The notes under the pieces: model-generated | Seen by the model: the letters and a program-made list of their open reading frames with translations, nothing else | Told to the model about the DNA's origin: nothing | Database searches by the model: none | NCBI GenBank assembly: GCA_037952775.1 | Contig: JBANAY010000001.1 | Coordinates: 992,001 to 1,056,000 of the forward strand | Direction of reading: 5' to 3' | DNA length: 64,000 bases | Source: Clonostachys chloroleuca | Taxonomy: Eukaryota; Ascomycota; Sordariomycetes; Hypocreales; Bionectriaceae | Position numbers and translations under genes: made by a program | Shown: in pieces, positions 46,512-58,061 of the stretch | Layout of the letters: each line of letters begins with the position of its first letter | How positions within the stretch are numbered: position 1 is the stretch's first letter

Positions 46512-46933
46512 AGCTCTCATCAATATGTCTTGGCCGTCATGAATCATAAATTCTAGGGAGGGAAAGCAAGTAGAATAAAAGCTCTGTCATGAGCAGTTAG
46601 TTAGTCAAGGTAGTTTAGTTTTAAGCGAATTTCAACATAAACCCTTGCAGGTTGATACTTTACCCGGGCATCTAACCCCCTAATACCAGCTATCACAGGG
46701 TACATGTATGTTGAGTGCTTCTGACGATGAATAGCAGGAAGGACGGGCGGGTTAGCCAAGTCAGTCAAGTTTCAGGTCGTTCCTGCGGGGCATTAACCCC
46801 TCTATATGCTCTCACTATAGGAAAAAGCAAAACAAGCGCGACAGAAGCAATATTAATCTTGACGCGCTCACAACTTTTTTCGCTCTCCTCAAAAGCACCC
46901 ATTAACTTATGGCCAACGTCGCCTGCTACCATC
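46512..46933. other. Intergenic stretch, promoter of the 2EXR gene
   Basis: Nothing recognised except that the frame of the next gene stays open upstream to 46715 without looking like protein. Confidence 0.5.
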
Positions 46934-47737
46934 ATGCACGCGCCCGTTTTTACCTGCTTCCCCAAGCTTCCGCTAGAATTGAGGGATGTGATTTGGAACG
47001 AGACGATGCCATCAGATGATGGACCAGTCATGTATCCATTCGGCGATCACTTCATCAACTACACAACGCAGCCAGCGGAATCAGCCCAGCCGCTGATGGT
47101 GCAGATCCCCATGCCGCCAGCCTTGTTCGTCTGTCGCGAAGCGCGCAGGGTTGCAGAGCGGTGGATGGCCTCCGTCAACGGATGGCTGCACTTCCGCAGA
47201 GAGACGCAGGGCCACATCGCCGTACGCGCCTGGAACGAGGAAACGGACCTACTCTATATCCCGCGGCCCAAGTGGCGCTTGTTCTCGGCCGGCATGTTCG
47301 AAGAGGCGCCCGAGGAGGGGTCGATCTACGAGCGGATGTACGCGAGGGTGAGGAACTTGGCGCTGCCCGCCTTCACCGCGTACTACAGCCTGGCGAGCCT
47401 CGTGTCAGCCATGGACCTCGCGCCGAATCTCACCGCTGTGCACGTTGTTTGGGGCCCTTTGCCGAATGTTCGCGCATCCGCCCCGGGGGAGGCGTTGGAG
47501 GAGGCGGCTGTACAGCCTCGCTGGGCTGTGGAGGTTGAGGACAGCGAGGTGGTGAGGATGTGTTGCCACGATGAGCGCTCGGGTGTGACAACTTGGGAGA
47601 CGGGCGAGCTGGAGGATTGGATGTATGAACTTCATCAGGAAATGGCGCTTCAAGAAGACATCCCAGAACAATACATCGACGATGAAAAGGGCGTGGTTAA
47701 ACTGCCCTTTCGGTCCGTGAGGCTGAAGAATGAGTAG
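46934..47737 (+). CDS. 2EXR-domain protein, 267 aa
   Basis: The N-terminus FTCFPKLPLELRDVIWNE matches the 2EXR motif, an F-box-like short domain common in fungal proteins of unknown role. It is followed by FVCREARRVAERW and further family-like segments (FRRETQGHIAVRAW, DLLYIPRPKW, VRNLALPAF). I start it at the ATG at 46934, eight residues before the motif, because the upstream in-frame extension (from 46715) is basic, low in structure and lacks similarity. Single exon; both strands are open here because of high GC, but only this frame has the domain. Confidence 0.8.
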   Translation: MHAPVFTCFPKLPLELRDVIWNETMPSDDGPVMYPFGDHFINYTTQPAESAQPLMVQIPMPPALFVCREARRVAERWMASVNGWLHFRRETQGHIAVRAWNEETDLLYIPRPKWRLFSAGMFEEAPEEGSIYERMYARVRNLALPAFTAYYSLASLVSAMDLAPNLTAVHVVWGPLPNVRASAPGEALEEAAVQPRWAVEVEDSEVVRMCCHDERSGVTTWETGELEDWMYELHQEMALQEDIPEQYIDDEKGVVKLPFRSVRLKNE

Positions 47738-48572
47738 AGGAGTATGGTGAAAGGGGTAGCCCACTGACGGCTTCAACTCCATTGAACGAGACCACAGAGC
47801 CGCATCGCGATGCCGAATGCCGCCACTTTGTTCGCTTCAAGAGTTATCGAGGCGGAAGGCAATGGGGTTGACTTTCATCTATATGCTGTGCGATTGGCCA
47901 AAGGCCTTGGTCCTTTCTTTAGCTGCCGCAAAGGAGACTTCTTTCAACATATCGACATGGATTTCCCATACGTAGGAGAAAGAAAATAAATTTCAACAGT
48001 AATGAAAGCTGCCAGGGCCCGACAACTCAACTCAGTGAATACATGGATTTCCCATATTAGGTTCGAGTTTCCCTTTTGTTGGTCACTTCTATTGGTTAAA
48101 GTGGTTCTGTTAGGGGAATTTTGACGAATGAAGTCTTCAGTGTCGTTGACAGTATCATAATATACATTGGCAATGACTACTACTCTGAATGAGTTACACT
48201 ACTGAAGCTCGTTTGCCGTTAGTCCTGAGAGTGAACAATCCGATTGAGTACTAAGTGAACAAAACCCTCTCAGGACGAGGGAGTTCGCGCTGCCGAACGG
48301 TCTGCTCGTTACCCAATCCTCAGGCAACATAAATAATCAACCCAGCATACCTCATCAGGTTAGGACCGTTACATAGCCGCTAGTTGGAAGGAATTGGGGC
48401 TGAAAAAGATCACGTCAGCTACCGTGCTGAGCCACATTTAGCCGAAACTGAAACGCCTTGTTGCTGGGGTGTCTTTGCAATAAATACGAAGTCCGGGATC
48501 TCGTGCGCTATGCAAAACGCATCGTAAGAGAATATGGACTGAGAGATTTCAGAGCAAGAACCACGGGCGAAA
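47738..48572. other. Intergenic stretch, promoter of the Zn(II)2Cys6 regulator
   Basis: Nothing recognised. Repeated short words (for example ACATGGATTTCCCATA near 47960 and 48045) are present, too few to call a repeat. Confidence 0.5.
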
Positions 48573-50203
48573 ATGGCATCAATCTCCCAGCAGGCCAGGT
48601 CAAAGGGACGTCGAACCCGCGTCAAGACCGGCTGCGCGACTTGTCGGTGAGCACAACTTCGCATGTTTCTTTAGCAGTGGACTAGTAGTGGACATATCGT
48701 CCAGACTTACAAATATCCTGCTGTAGAAAACGCCGCATCAAATGCGATGAGGCGCGACCGGCCTGTGGACGATGTGTGCTCTCTGGATGGGAATGTGACG
48801 GTTACGTTGCAGCCGCACAAACGCAGCCCTCAACGGTTTTGGCCCAGAGACAGCGATCTAGCATCATCTCATACTCGATCCCATTCTGCATGCCGGGAAG
48901 CCGAAAAGACCGGCAGTTCCTGCACTACTACTGCTCCCAAGGCGCGGCGGAGATATCAGGCTTCCTGTCCACCAAGTTCTGGAGCGAGACTGTGCTTCGC
49001 CAGAGTCACCATGAGCCAGCCATCCGGCAGGTCTTGGTTGCGCTGAGCTCTCTTCACCTGCAGTACACCACCTCTGATGCCCCGACTTCCACGTTGGCCT
49101 CCAAAGACACGCTAGCACAATATGGAAAGGGCCTTCAAATGCTACGAAAGCGCTTGGGACAACCGTCACCCGAAGGTGTAAGGATCGCCCTGATCTCATC
49201 TATCATGCTTTACTGCTTCGAGATCGCCCTGGGACACAGTAATGCTGCTATTCTACATCTTGATAAAGGGTTGATGCTACTACGCTCAGTTAAGGATCTC
49301 ACTAACGAGGAAGACGGCGAAGCCATCTTCGACTTGCTCGCTCGCCTTGACGTCCAGTCCACCCTGTTCGACGACAGCAGGGTGCCGATACTCACTCTCA
49401 CAACCCCAGACGAACGCAAAAACGGGTTCATCGACTCCCCAGAGCTACCATTTGCATCTCTCCACGAGGCTCAGAAGAAGCTGGGCAAGCTTCAGAACTG
49501 GTTCTTTCGCTTCCTCAGCGACAATTTCAGAAGCCAGCCTGTCCGTTTGGTGAAGATTCCCCCGGGCCTTTTGGGTGAGCGGAACCTCCTGGATTGGCAC
49601 TTTACCGCATGGCTTCAGAAGAGCCAGTACCCGATTCCTACTACAACACCAGACGAGAAAGCAGAGACAGAGTGCGGGATGAATATCCTCTCCACGCAGC
49701 ATGGACCATACCACATGCTCCTTAAGTCCTATTTTCTCGAAGGGCGTTCCCTATCAGAATCAGTGTTTGAAATGTCACCAAATCCTGAAGCTCGGGAAAT
49801 CGTACGGCGTGCCGAATCTGTTATCCAGTACTTAGAACAGAAAAGAGCGAAAGGAGGAGAAAAGACGCCATGGGTCCAGCGTCGTACCTTTTCGTCCGAG
49901 ACGGGTGTCATCGTCGTGCTGTTCTTCTTGATCTTCAAGTGTGCGGACGAATACGTCGTGGAGAAGGCCACGGAGCTTCTCTCTCAGACGCAGAGACAAG
50001 AGGGGCTTATCGAGGCGGCGTCCATGATGGCAATCCTGAATCATCTGAATGCGGTTAGACAGGCGAAAGCTTTGGCGTCGACGGGCAGGACAGAAGGGTT
50101 TAAGACGTTGGAGGACTGGACGGAGCATGATATCATCAGTCAGGAGGGCATTGGGATGAACCGCGAGGGGAAACTGATTCCGCCCACTATTATTAGAAAC
50201 TGA
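48573..50203 (+). CDS. Zn(II)2Cys6 transcription factor, 516 aa, two exons
   Basis: Exon 1 (48573-48646) encodes a basic leader and the first half of the zinc cluster (KTGCATC); exon 2 (48727-50203) completes it with RKRRIKCDEARPACGRC and WECDGY, so all six Cys are present in the order C-x2-C-x6-C-x5-C-x2-C-x6-C. The 80-bp intron sits at the position usual for these genes, splitting an Arg codon (CG|A). The remaining 460 residues form a fungal-specific regulatory region of the fungal_trans_2 type (RQVLVALSSLHLQY, EGVRIALISSIMLYCFEIALG, AILHLDKGLMLLR). No adjacent gene is an obvious target. It serves as the intact comparison for the broken cluster at 3223-5032. Confidence 0.88.
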
Positions 50204-52461
50204 TAAGACCACAATGTTTAACTAATTAGACAAAATAATCTCAGTAATAGCAAGAATGGACTTCTCTTGGTCGATATTTCATTAGTATAGGCAATATTTC
50301 TAGGCTGAACGAAAACCTGTCAACAAAAAAGAAACCTCATAATTTGTTCTTAGCATCATTTACATATTCAAGATCAACGTCGCAACTTGAAATTACCCGC
50401 CAAGTTTGCAACATTCATGATAAAATCAAACTTGAGAAAGGAGTATACCAGGCCAACTTACCGGGCCCAGCCTACTAGAGCCGTTGTCCACGGAGTCCGA
50501 AGGGGGGTAGTCTTGGAACTGAAATAGAAAAGACACAAGGAGCAGCTCAAGAATGCTATTCTACAGAGACAAGTTTGAAGATTGCACCCCATCTCGGAAG
50601 GTGTCTTGAGAGAAAACCAGGGCAAGTGTAGAAGTCCAAAGAAACACGTCGCAAGGCGCTCAAAAGAGGCGCGGGCCACGTATCACATGTCAAATAAAAC
50701 GCAAGATGAAATTCAGAATGAAACAAGAGAACATGCTGGAACTTATTTTTGCAAATTTCGTGATTTCAAAAAGTGCCTTTGCGATATGTTGTTTCAATTT
50801 GGGCAGGTAAGATAAGTGATGACGCGTTCACGGCCAGTGGCGGCCAGCTCCACTTCCTGTCAAGTTTCGCCTTTCTATTCAGGTATTCTAGGTTCCATCG
50901 AAGGCAATGTGCAGGCTCCTTGGAAAATGCCCTGGTGTTTATCATTGGAACCCAGGGCTAAGGCGGAAAAAAAACTCATGGCGCAAACTCCTGAACCCTG
51001 TTCTTTGAAAGAGCACCATATCATCTGATTGAGCGGGTTTAAGCTCTTGTTACTAATTCAGAGAGCAGATCGCTTGGCTAGGCACTCATTTTAAGCTGGA
51101 TGCTTGAAAGCTATATGTATCTCTCAGACGGCCTTAACAGCAACCAACAACCAATCATAACCAAACCACCGTAAGGGGAAATCTCGTATAGTGAATATGA
51201 AATCTAAAATGAAAAAAAAAGGAAAATTTAACTCTTAGGGTAACTTGTATACAAAAGAAATTGACGCTAGGTCATGGCTGAAGATGACTTATGCAAATCA
51301 AGCATTAAGAAAATCTCAGCAAGCAGTCAAATATCGGAATTCCAGTGATCAGTAGCAAGATATCAAGCTTTACGGAGATGCGTAACTGAAAGATTTGTTC
51401 TTGCTATTCCCGAATGCTACCTATTTCATCCCGGAATCCAGTTTGCTGAGTAGGACTGGCCGGTATTCACCAGAACAGGGGCGAAGCGGTGTAATGATAG
51501 ATGTCTAATTTGCTAAACCCTTGGCACATATTATGGGCCTCTCCAGGGTCAGAAGGCGCAAGTTTGAGGATCCTAAAAAAGCCAATTGCAAAGAAGGTTT
51601 CGTTCGCAGCTATGTTGGAGACGTATGTGAACTGCAACATCCCTTGCCTAGGGAAGTGGGGGAGGCTTACGACGACGAGTTACATTGGAGAGCCCTGCAG
51701 CCTCAATTCTCGTACGAATCACCCGATTTGGGCCTTTTGGGGTAGCTGGGCCCGATTACATAGTTAACTCGCAATTAGTGGCAGGCATCATTCTCTAACA
51801 TCATACTTGCTGATTCAAACTGTAGCTTCAGGCTCTTCTCTCTGCTACCTACCTGTTCAATGCCCATCAATTGATATTAGGGACGCCCCATACGACCTTG
51901 AATTATTCACCCTTGCTATGAATGTATTCTTGGAATTAGCAGCTCATGAAGGCGTCATGGACAACAATGATGGGGTTTTACTCCTCCTGATTCATTGATA
52001 CACCCCTCACCCCCGACACTTGGGGTTTCTCAACGTAGAAACAGTGATTTACGGAGACTAGCCTTAATTTGATATCATAGCTCCTATCGCGACCTTGTTT
52101 TGAAACAGCTCAGTTCTAATTGGTTCATGCTACAAGACATTGAGTGAGCATATCTATATGTCGGACACTTTGCCCATGCCCTGTTCTAAAACCCTTGCGA
52201 CACTGGCCGTGGTTAATATTTGTGTCTATATCAACTTCCAAGCAAGGCAATGACCCGAAGATGATAAAGATTCCCGTTGTAGAAGTTGATAGACGGCGGA
52301 AGATGGTGCGTGTCCTAAAAAAGCGATGCTCCAAACAAGCAAAGAGGACAGGCCCCAGCCTTCAGAAAGTATAAAGTTCGATGACTCCGCGAGGGTTTCC
52401 AACTAATTGGCAAGCCCTCAACTCCAACTATTCCTCATCCACTCTACTTGGAAGTGACAAA
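50204..52461. other. Intergenic stretch, nothing firmly recognised
   Basis: About 2.3 kb, AT-rich. A plus-strand frame at 51521-51745 has protein-like composition (charged, with PREVGEAYDDELHWRALQPQ) but no start context, domain or exon partner; it may be a gene relic. The right end holds the promoter of the dioxygenase-like gene. Confidence 0.45.
52368..52376 (+). promoter_or_regulatory. TATA-like box of the intradiol dioxygenase-like gene
   Basis: AGTATAAAG about 90 bp before the ATG at 52462. Confidence 0.4.
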
Positions 52462-53704
52462 ATGCGTCTCTGCTCAGCCTTGAGCGTTGTGGCCTCGGCT
52501 GTTAGCCTAGGAGCGGCCCACCCTGGTGATGATCCGCACAAAGAGCTTCACCAACGCCGAGACTTCATGTCTAAGGTGGAACGTACAGACCTAGCGCATT
52601 GTGCAGAAAAATTCAAGGCCCGCGGTATTGACAAGCGTGCCGTCGAGCGTCGCAAGAACATCATGCAAGAGATGGCTCTTCGTCGTCGGTTTGCAGTCCG
52701 CGACCCAGAAGACATCAACAAGTCCCATCTCTCGCCTTACAAATATGGTTTTGACACCCCTCTGGATGTCATCTTTGGAAATGGTACCTCCTGCCTGCTC
52801 AGCCCTGAAGCGACTGAAGGCCCTTACTGTAAGTTTCGGAGTTGTCTATCCCAGTACAGCACATATTCTATCCAAAGCTCAGTGTACTAACAAGTTCATA
52901 GATGTTGCTGGCGAATATGTCCGACAAGACATCACTGACAGCGAGCCTGGTGTTCCCCTAGTTGTTGATTTTGATGTCTTTGATGTTGAAACTTGCGAGC
53001 CACTCACTGACACTTATGTCGAGATCTGGAGTAAGTAAAGGCCTCCCAAACTGTATAGGAACCTAGACTAACGTTGGGAAGGCTGCAACGCCACTGGAAT
53101 CTACTCAGGCGTGTCTAGCGGTGGTGACTATACCAGCGCCCCAGAGAATCTGAAGACCACATTCCTCCGTGGCTTCCAGAAGACGGATGATATTGGGGCC
53201 ATCCGCTTTGATGGCATTTTCCCCGGCCATTATTCCGGACGAACCCAGCATATCCACCTCATGGTTCATCCAAACGCTACTGAGCGTCTAAACCATACTG
53301 TTGAGGACATCACCGCCAGCCACGTTGGACAGGTCTTCTTCGACCAAGATCTCATTGATAGCGTCGAGCTTCTCGCGCCCTACAACACCAACACTCAGTC
53401 GGTTACGAAGAACGCAGAAGACTTTCATCTTGAGGCTATCCTCGAGACGAGTGATCCCTTCTTGCAGTATGTTCTTCTTGGTGACCAGCTCAGTGACGGT
53501 GTGCTCGCCTGGATCAGTTTCGGAGTCAACACCACCTCTATCCGTTCCGTCAGCGCCGCTGCTATTTACTATGAGGGCGGCGGTATCGACAACCCCAATG
53601 CTGGCGATCCCGGCGGTGGTGGTCCCGGAGGTCCTGGAGGTCCCCCAAGCGGTGGCTTCCCTACTGGAACTCCTCTGCCAACCGGTACCCCTCCTGCCGT
53701 CTAA
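52462..53704 (+). CDS. Secreted intradiol ring-cleavage dioxygenase-like protein, 372 aa, three exons
   Basis: Extracellular protein of the group related to protocatechuate/catechol dioxygenases. Exons 52462-52828, 52902-53030 and 53082-53704 join in frame (373 codons with stop). The first 20 residues form a signal peptide ending at AAH. A charged propeptide-like region follows with a KR site (DKRAVERRK). The catalytic fold carries TEGPYYV, where the Tyr is an iron ligand, VDFDVFDVETCEPL, YVEIWSCN, the second Tyr near FPGHYSGR, and HIH (TQHIHLMVH) as the His ligands. The C-terminal 45 residues are rich in Gly and Pro (GGGGPGGPGGPPSGG) and Thr-Pro repeats, likely a linker with no domain after it. 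Aromatic substrates from lignin or host phenolics are plausible but unproven. Confidence 0.88.
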
Positions 53705-54157
53705 GTCGAGTTATATTGAAGATACTGCTGAAGATGGTGGCGAGACGAACTTTGATTCAGCGACGGAAGGATGATGGCAAGAGGCTAGGTATATGTAGTG
53801 GTGGCTAGAATGTAACGACAACTGAGAAACCTCACGGAAAGAAGACCAAACCCCCTGGAATATTTTCCCTTCAAAGTTGTCACAACAATTCTATAGTTGT
53901 AGATGGTCAATTAGGAAATAGTTTGAGAAGAGAAGTGTTTATAGAGAGATAATCCAGGGTAGGCCGTCGGAAGTTGTTTGCCCCATCAAGGTCCAACCAC
54001 CCCGCTTCGGGCTTGGCTCCCGGCCCCAGCCGCCTGTATTGATTGAGTTTAGCAGGTCCCTGATTGCATCATTGCCGCTCTGCTCCTCCACCCATCTCCA
54101 ACTCACTTCTTGCATGCATTCGTGAATTGTCTGCCACGCGTCTAGTCCAACGGCGCA
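53705..54157. other. Short intergenic stretch, promoter of the S28 peptidase gene
   Basis: Nothing recognised; a pyrimidine-rich segment near 54070-54110 precedes the start. Confidence 0.45.
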
Positions 54158-55906
54158 ATGACGATTTCAGGCTTGGTCAGAGGTATTGGCCTGGCGATTG
54201 CCGTAGCCTCGCAGCAGGCATTGGCCATCTACCCCGCGAACCTACATCCCTTCTCACACGCCCGCAGCCTCCGCGAGAGACGAGCCGAGATCAATGCCCT
54301 CGACAAGAACCAGCGACCAGCATACAACCTGTCCGTCCCCATCGACCACTTCCATAACGAGACCAAATACGAGCCGCACTCCGATGACTTCTTCAATCTC
54401 CGCTACTGGGTGGACGATACCTACTACAAGCCTGGCGGGCCTGTCATCCTCATAGGCGCCGGCGAGCTCACCGGTGTCGCTCGCCTGCCCTACGTCGAGC
54501 AGGGCATTGGCAAGATTCTCTCCGAGGCCACGGGAGGCTTGACAGTTCTTCTCGAGCATCGGTACTACGGAACGAGCTACCCCGTGCCCGATCTCTCCAC
54601 CCACAATCTGCGTTTCCTCTCCACTGAACAAGCCCTCGCTGATACGGCTTACTTTGTGCGAAATGTAAAATATCCCGGCCTTGAGCATCTCAATCTGACC
54701 TCCCACACAACCCCTTATATCTTCTACGGAGGGTCCTACGCTGGTGCGTTTGTCGCCCTGGCCCGCAAGATCTATCCCGATGATTTCTGGGGCGCCATTT
54801 CTGGCTCGGGCGTACCCTTGGTGATTGATGACTACTGGGAGTATCTCGAGGCGGTCCGGATCTATGGGGATCAGGATTGCGTCCAGGCCTCACAACTCAT
54901 AACACGCATCATCGATAATGTCCTGCTGGGCGACATCCCCGACGCTGTGCACAAGCTCAAGCAATTCTTCGATCTCGTCGAGCTCGACGACAAGGACTTC
55001 GCCTTTTTCGTCAATCTGGGTCCTATGGGCTTGCAAGAAACTCACTGGGATCCCGACGTTGACGGGCCTGGTCTGGCACGCTACTGCCAGGCAGTCACGG
55101 CCGACAGACCTCTCTACTCTAGCACTCGCACGCTGAAGAACGACGTCAAGGATCTTTTGGCTGCTGCAGGGTTCAAAGACCAGGCTGATGAGATAGTGCC
55201 CTTGATCCTCAATTGGATCGGCCATACGAGGGCAACTTTCAAGGAAGAGCTCTCTGGTTGCGATCAAGGCTGGGCGAAATGTCTACTCAAGAGCACCTCA
55301 GTTGAGGACATCAGCATCCCTCAAGGGCTGGAACGTCCATGGGCATACCAGACTTGTACTCAGTAAGTGCCTCTGTCTCTATGTATCCCCCATTTCCGCC
55401 TACTAATCACCGACTTTCGTAGATGGGGATACTTCCTCACTGGCACTGGCGTCCCTGAAGATCAGTCGCCGCTCATCTCGCGCTTAATCGACTATGAATA
55501 CGGGAGCAAAGTGTGTCCTGAGGGCTTCGGCATCCCTGCGGCCCCAGACGTGGAGAGCATCAACCGCTATGGCGGCGCCAACTTCTCTCACTCTCGTGTG
55601 GCTTTTATTGACGGCGAGCACGACCCCTGGCGACAAGCTGGAGTCCATCGCATTGGCGTCAATCAGCACAGAGCGTCGACCGATTCCGAGCCGTTCATCC
55701 TGCTGGAGGGTGGCGTGCACCACTGGGATCAGTATGGACCGAAACCCAATGCGACAGGCAGCTGGCTGCCTCCTAAGGCTGTTGTCGAGGTGCAGCAGGA
55801 AGAGATCCGCTTCGTGAAGGTGTGGTTGCGTGAGTTTGCCGAGTATAAAGCCAGGAAGGAGGGCGTGGTATCGGGGTCAATAGATGATACTGGACTTGAG
55901 CTTTAG
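54158..55906 (+). CDS. Secreted serine carboxypeptidase of family S28, 562 aa, two exons
   Basis: Prolyl or related carboxypeptidase acting outside the cell or in the vacuole. Exons 54158-55362 and 55423-55906 join across a 60-bp intron with a TACTAAT branch site. The signal peptide ends near ALA (residue 23). The catalytic triad can be placed: Ser193 in YGGSYAG, Asp469 in DGEHDPW, and a His in GGVHHWDQY (501 or 502). The oxyanion-side segment GGLTVLLEHRYYGTSYP, with the family EHR-YG motif, is present. The many N-glycosylation sites (NLS, NET, NLT, NFS, NAT) fit secretion. Length is normal for fungal S28. It is convergent with the HET gene 265 bp away. Confidence 0.92.
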
Positions 55907-56171
55907 GATGAGCGTCTGGATTCAAATTCACTGATTTGATTGACATGCATGAAACCCGGGATGATTTTAACAAGAAGAGACTTGGCACCCATGAGCAGCG
56001 AGTAGTATTATGATCCCCCATATTTGGGAAGCCATGTTTCCTTTTTCTGAACTACTTGACTACCACCTTTCTCCATGACACTGTATCAGAGAGGAAAAGT
56101 TCACTTGAGATATTATTTTATCATGACCTTGTCTCAATTTTTCTAGATCAATGATCTGCCCTTAGACCGGA

Positions 56172-58061
56172 CTAGACCAGCACAATGTCCTCCTTTGCGT
56201 AGCTGTAATTCCCTTCCCGCCACGCCGACATAGCATCCCCATACATGAAATCATACATATAACACTCCCCAACAACTTTGTACTCGCCTTTGATCCTGGT
56301 TGGCCTGAGGATGAACGGGACATCAGCACCAAAAAGCACAACACAGACATCCCCCTTTTGCATCGCCGCCGGACCAAGTCCCCATAGCCCAGAGTTTTTG
56401 GTCGTGAAGAAACGTCGATTCGTCCCATACCATTTGAAGTGCGTGCCGAACGTCTCGCTTCCCTCCAGAACAATCTTTAGGCTCCAAAGCCCGCCCTTGG
56501 TCTCCATGTTCTTGAAGAACTTTATGTCGGCGTGCATGCAGAACCCGGCAAACAGCTCAACAGCAGAATGGCCAGGTTGGCGATGGTCACAGATTAGAGT
56601 CGACGCAAAGGCTTCAATGACCTTTTCGCGAGTGTAGGCGTAAGAGTTCTGCGTGGCTAGTTTCCAGCAATCTTCGATGAGCCGGGCACCTGCCCAGTCT
56701 ATCGGCTCGAAGTCATCCGGCTTCATCGTTGGCGTGGATTGGTCGACGATATCAATGATCAGCCCAGAGATGGAGAGCTTAGCGCCGTGTGGCTGAGCTG
56801 GATACTGGCGACGCTCTTTCTTCCGGAGACTGGCATCCCAGGCTTCCCAGAAGGCTTCCGCATGCACTGGATGCTTCTCGCCCCATTGGGGTACCCATGA
56901 CGGATGCTCCGAGACCTCCAGAGTATCCTCCGTCTGCTGCAAATGCACGAGAAAGTTCAAGGAATCTTCTGCTAGACTAGAAGCTAGAATCCGGTGCTGA
57001 TCCTGCAAAGTGAGCGAGTAATCCGCCTGAAGCCACGTCGTGTCCGTGCCTGGCTTCTTGGCTTTCGGGTGGCCCAAGAAGGCATACACATAGTCCAGGC
57101 TGTTGGTCGCGTTGAAGTGTTTCGCTGCCTCTAAGACGAGCGTGAAGTCGACATCACAGCCGGAAATAATCTCCTCGGCGAATCTGCGAAGAGTGGGTGT
57201 CCGTTGCATCCACGAATCCTTCTTCTCATACGTAGACCAGACATTCCAAAGGGCATACAGAGGAGAGCCTAGGAGCGTGGCAGATAACTCAGGACCCAGG
57301 AAAAACTTTAGTTCCTCGTTAGTGAAGACGTTGTAGACAAAGATGGCAATCTGGCCAAAGTCGATGTTGGAATCGCCCCAAAAAGCTGTGGCGGTAGTTG
57401 CCAATCCGACCTCCTGAAGAACCCATACACGAGAGAACCATGTCAGTGCAAACAATTCCCTGATACAGTCTTTTCCACGATCTCCAAGGACTTTAGGGAG
57501 GACCGATCTTCTCCCAGAAAGAGGTCCCGCGCCCGCCATGTCCATCAACAAGGGATTGGGTTGCTGCTCTTCTTCGTTTGGGTCATACCACTCTTGATGC
57601 CTGCCTGTCAAGATCTTCTCATTGATCTCCTCCAAACACCGAAAGGCCTCCTGTGACGATCCCGTCCGATCGGGACCAAGCCACACGGTGACATCTTGGG
57701 CCTTGTCGTAGATTGCTCCCATCAGATTGACCTGCTGACCCTTTTCAGTCTGATCCTCCTGGTTGATGCAGATGGCATCGGCCCAGGCGATCTGGGCCTC
57801 GTCAACCCGGCGGATGCGGCGTAGGCCGTCAAAGAGGTTTTGAGCGATTTTGCACACGTGGTCTGAGCAGGTCAGCTCGGCGCTCTTGGTCGGGTCGCCC
57901 CAGACGTAGGATAAGGCTGTGTAGGCGGGATTGGCTTCCAAGTCGCAGGGGGAGAGCTCGCAAATCAGCCTATCGCTGGACGAGCCTGGATAGATTTTGA
58001 GCAGGCGGATGAATCGTCCCGTTTGAGGTAGCGCGGTGTAGGCGAATGACTCCGACTCCAT
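56172..58061 (-). CDS. Heterokaryon-incompatibility (HET) domain protein, 629 aa
   Basis: The HET domain fills about residues 46-210 with its three blocks: YTALSYVWGDP, AWADAICINQED with QQVNLMGAIYDKAQDVTVWLG, and FSRVWVLQEVGLA. HET proteins trigger cell death after fusion of unlike strains. The C-terminal 400 residues are of the usual uncharacterised type, with FGADVPFILRP and GECYMYDFMYGDA near the end, a segment found in many HET genes. Single exon, intact from ATG at 58061. No partner STAND gene is adjacent; a STAND-N-terminal pseudogene lies 15 kb to the left. No NACHT, TPR or WD repeats are seen. Confidence 0.92.
   Translation of the reverse strand: MESESFAYTALPQTGRFIRLLKIYPGSSSDRLICELSPCDLEANPAYTALSYVWGDPTKSAELTCSDHVCKIAQNLFDGLRRIRRVDEAQIAWADAICINQEDQTEKGQQVNLMGAIYDKAQDVTVWLGPDRTGSSQEAFRCLEEINEKILTGRHQEWYDPNEEEQQPNPLLMDMAGAGPLSGRRSVLPKVLGDRGKDCIRELFALTWFSRVWVLQEVGLATTATAFWGDSNIDFGQIAIFVYNVFTNEELKFFLGPELSATLLGSPLYALWNVWSTYEKKDSWMQRTPTLRRFAEEIISGCDVDFTLVLEAAKHFNATNSLDYVYAFLGHPKAKKPGTDTTWLQADYSLTLQDQHRILASSLAEDSLNFLVHLQQTEDTLEVSEHPSWVPQWGEKHPVHAEAFWEAWDASLRKKERRQYPAQPHGAKLSISGLIIDIVDQSTPTMKPDDFEPIDWAGARLIEDCWKLATQNSYAYTREKVIEAFASTLICDHRQPGHSAVELFAGFCMHADIKFFKNMETKGGLWSLKIVLEGSETFGTHFKWYGTNRRFFTTKNSGLWGLGPAAMQKGDVCVVLFGADVPFILRPTRIKGEYKVVGECYMYDFMYGDAMSAWREGNYSYAKEDIVLV

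Noticed and set aside
46715..46933. 73-residue N-terminal extension of the 2EXR protein
   Set aside because: It has no similarity to the family and comes before the usual short leader of the motif.
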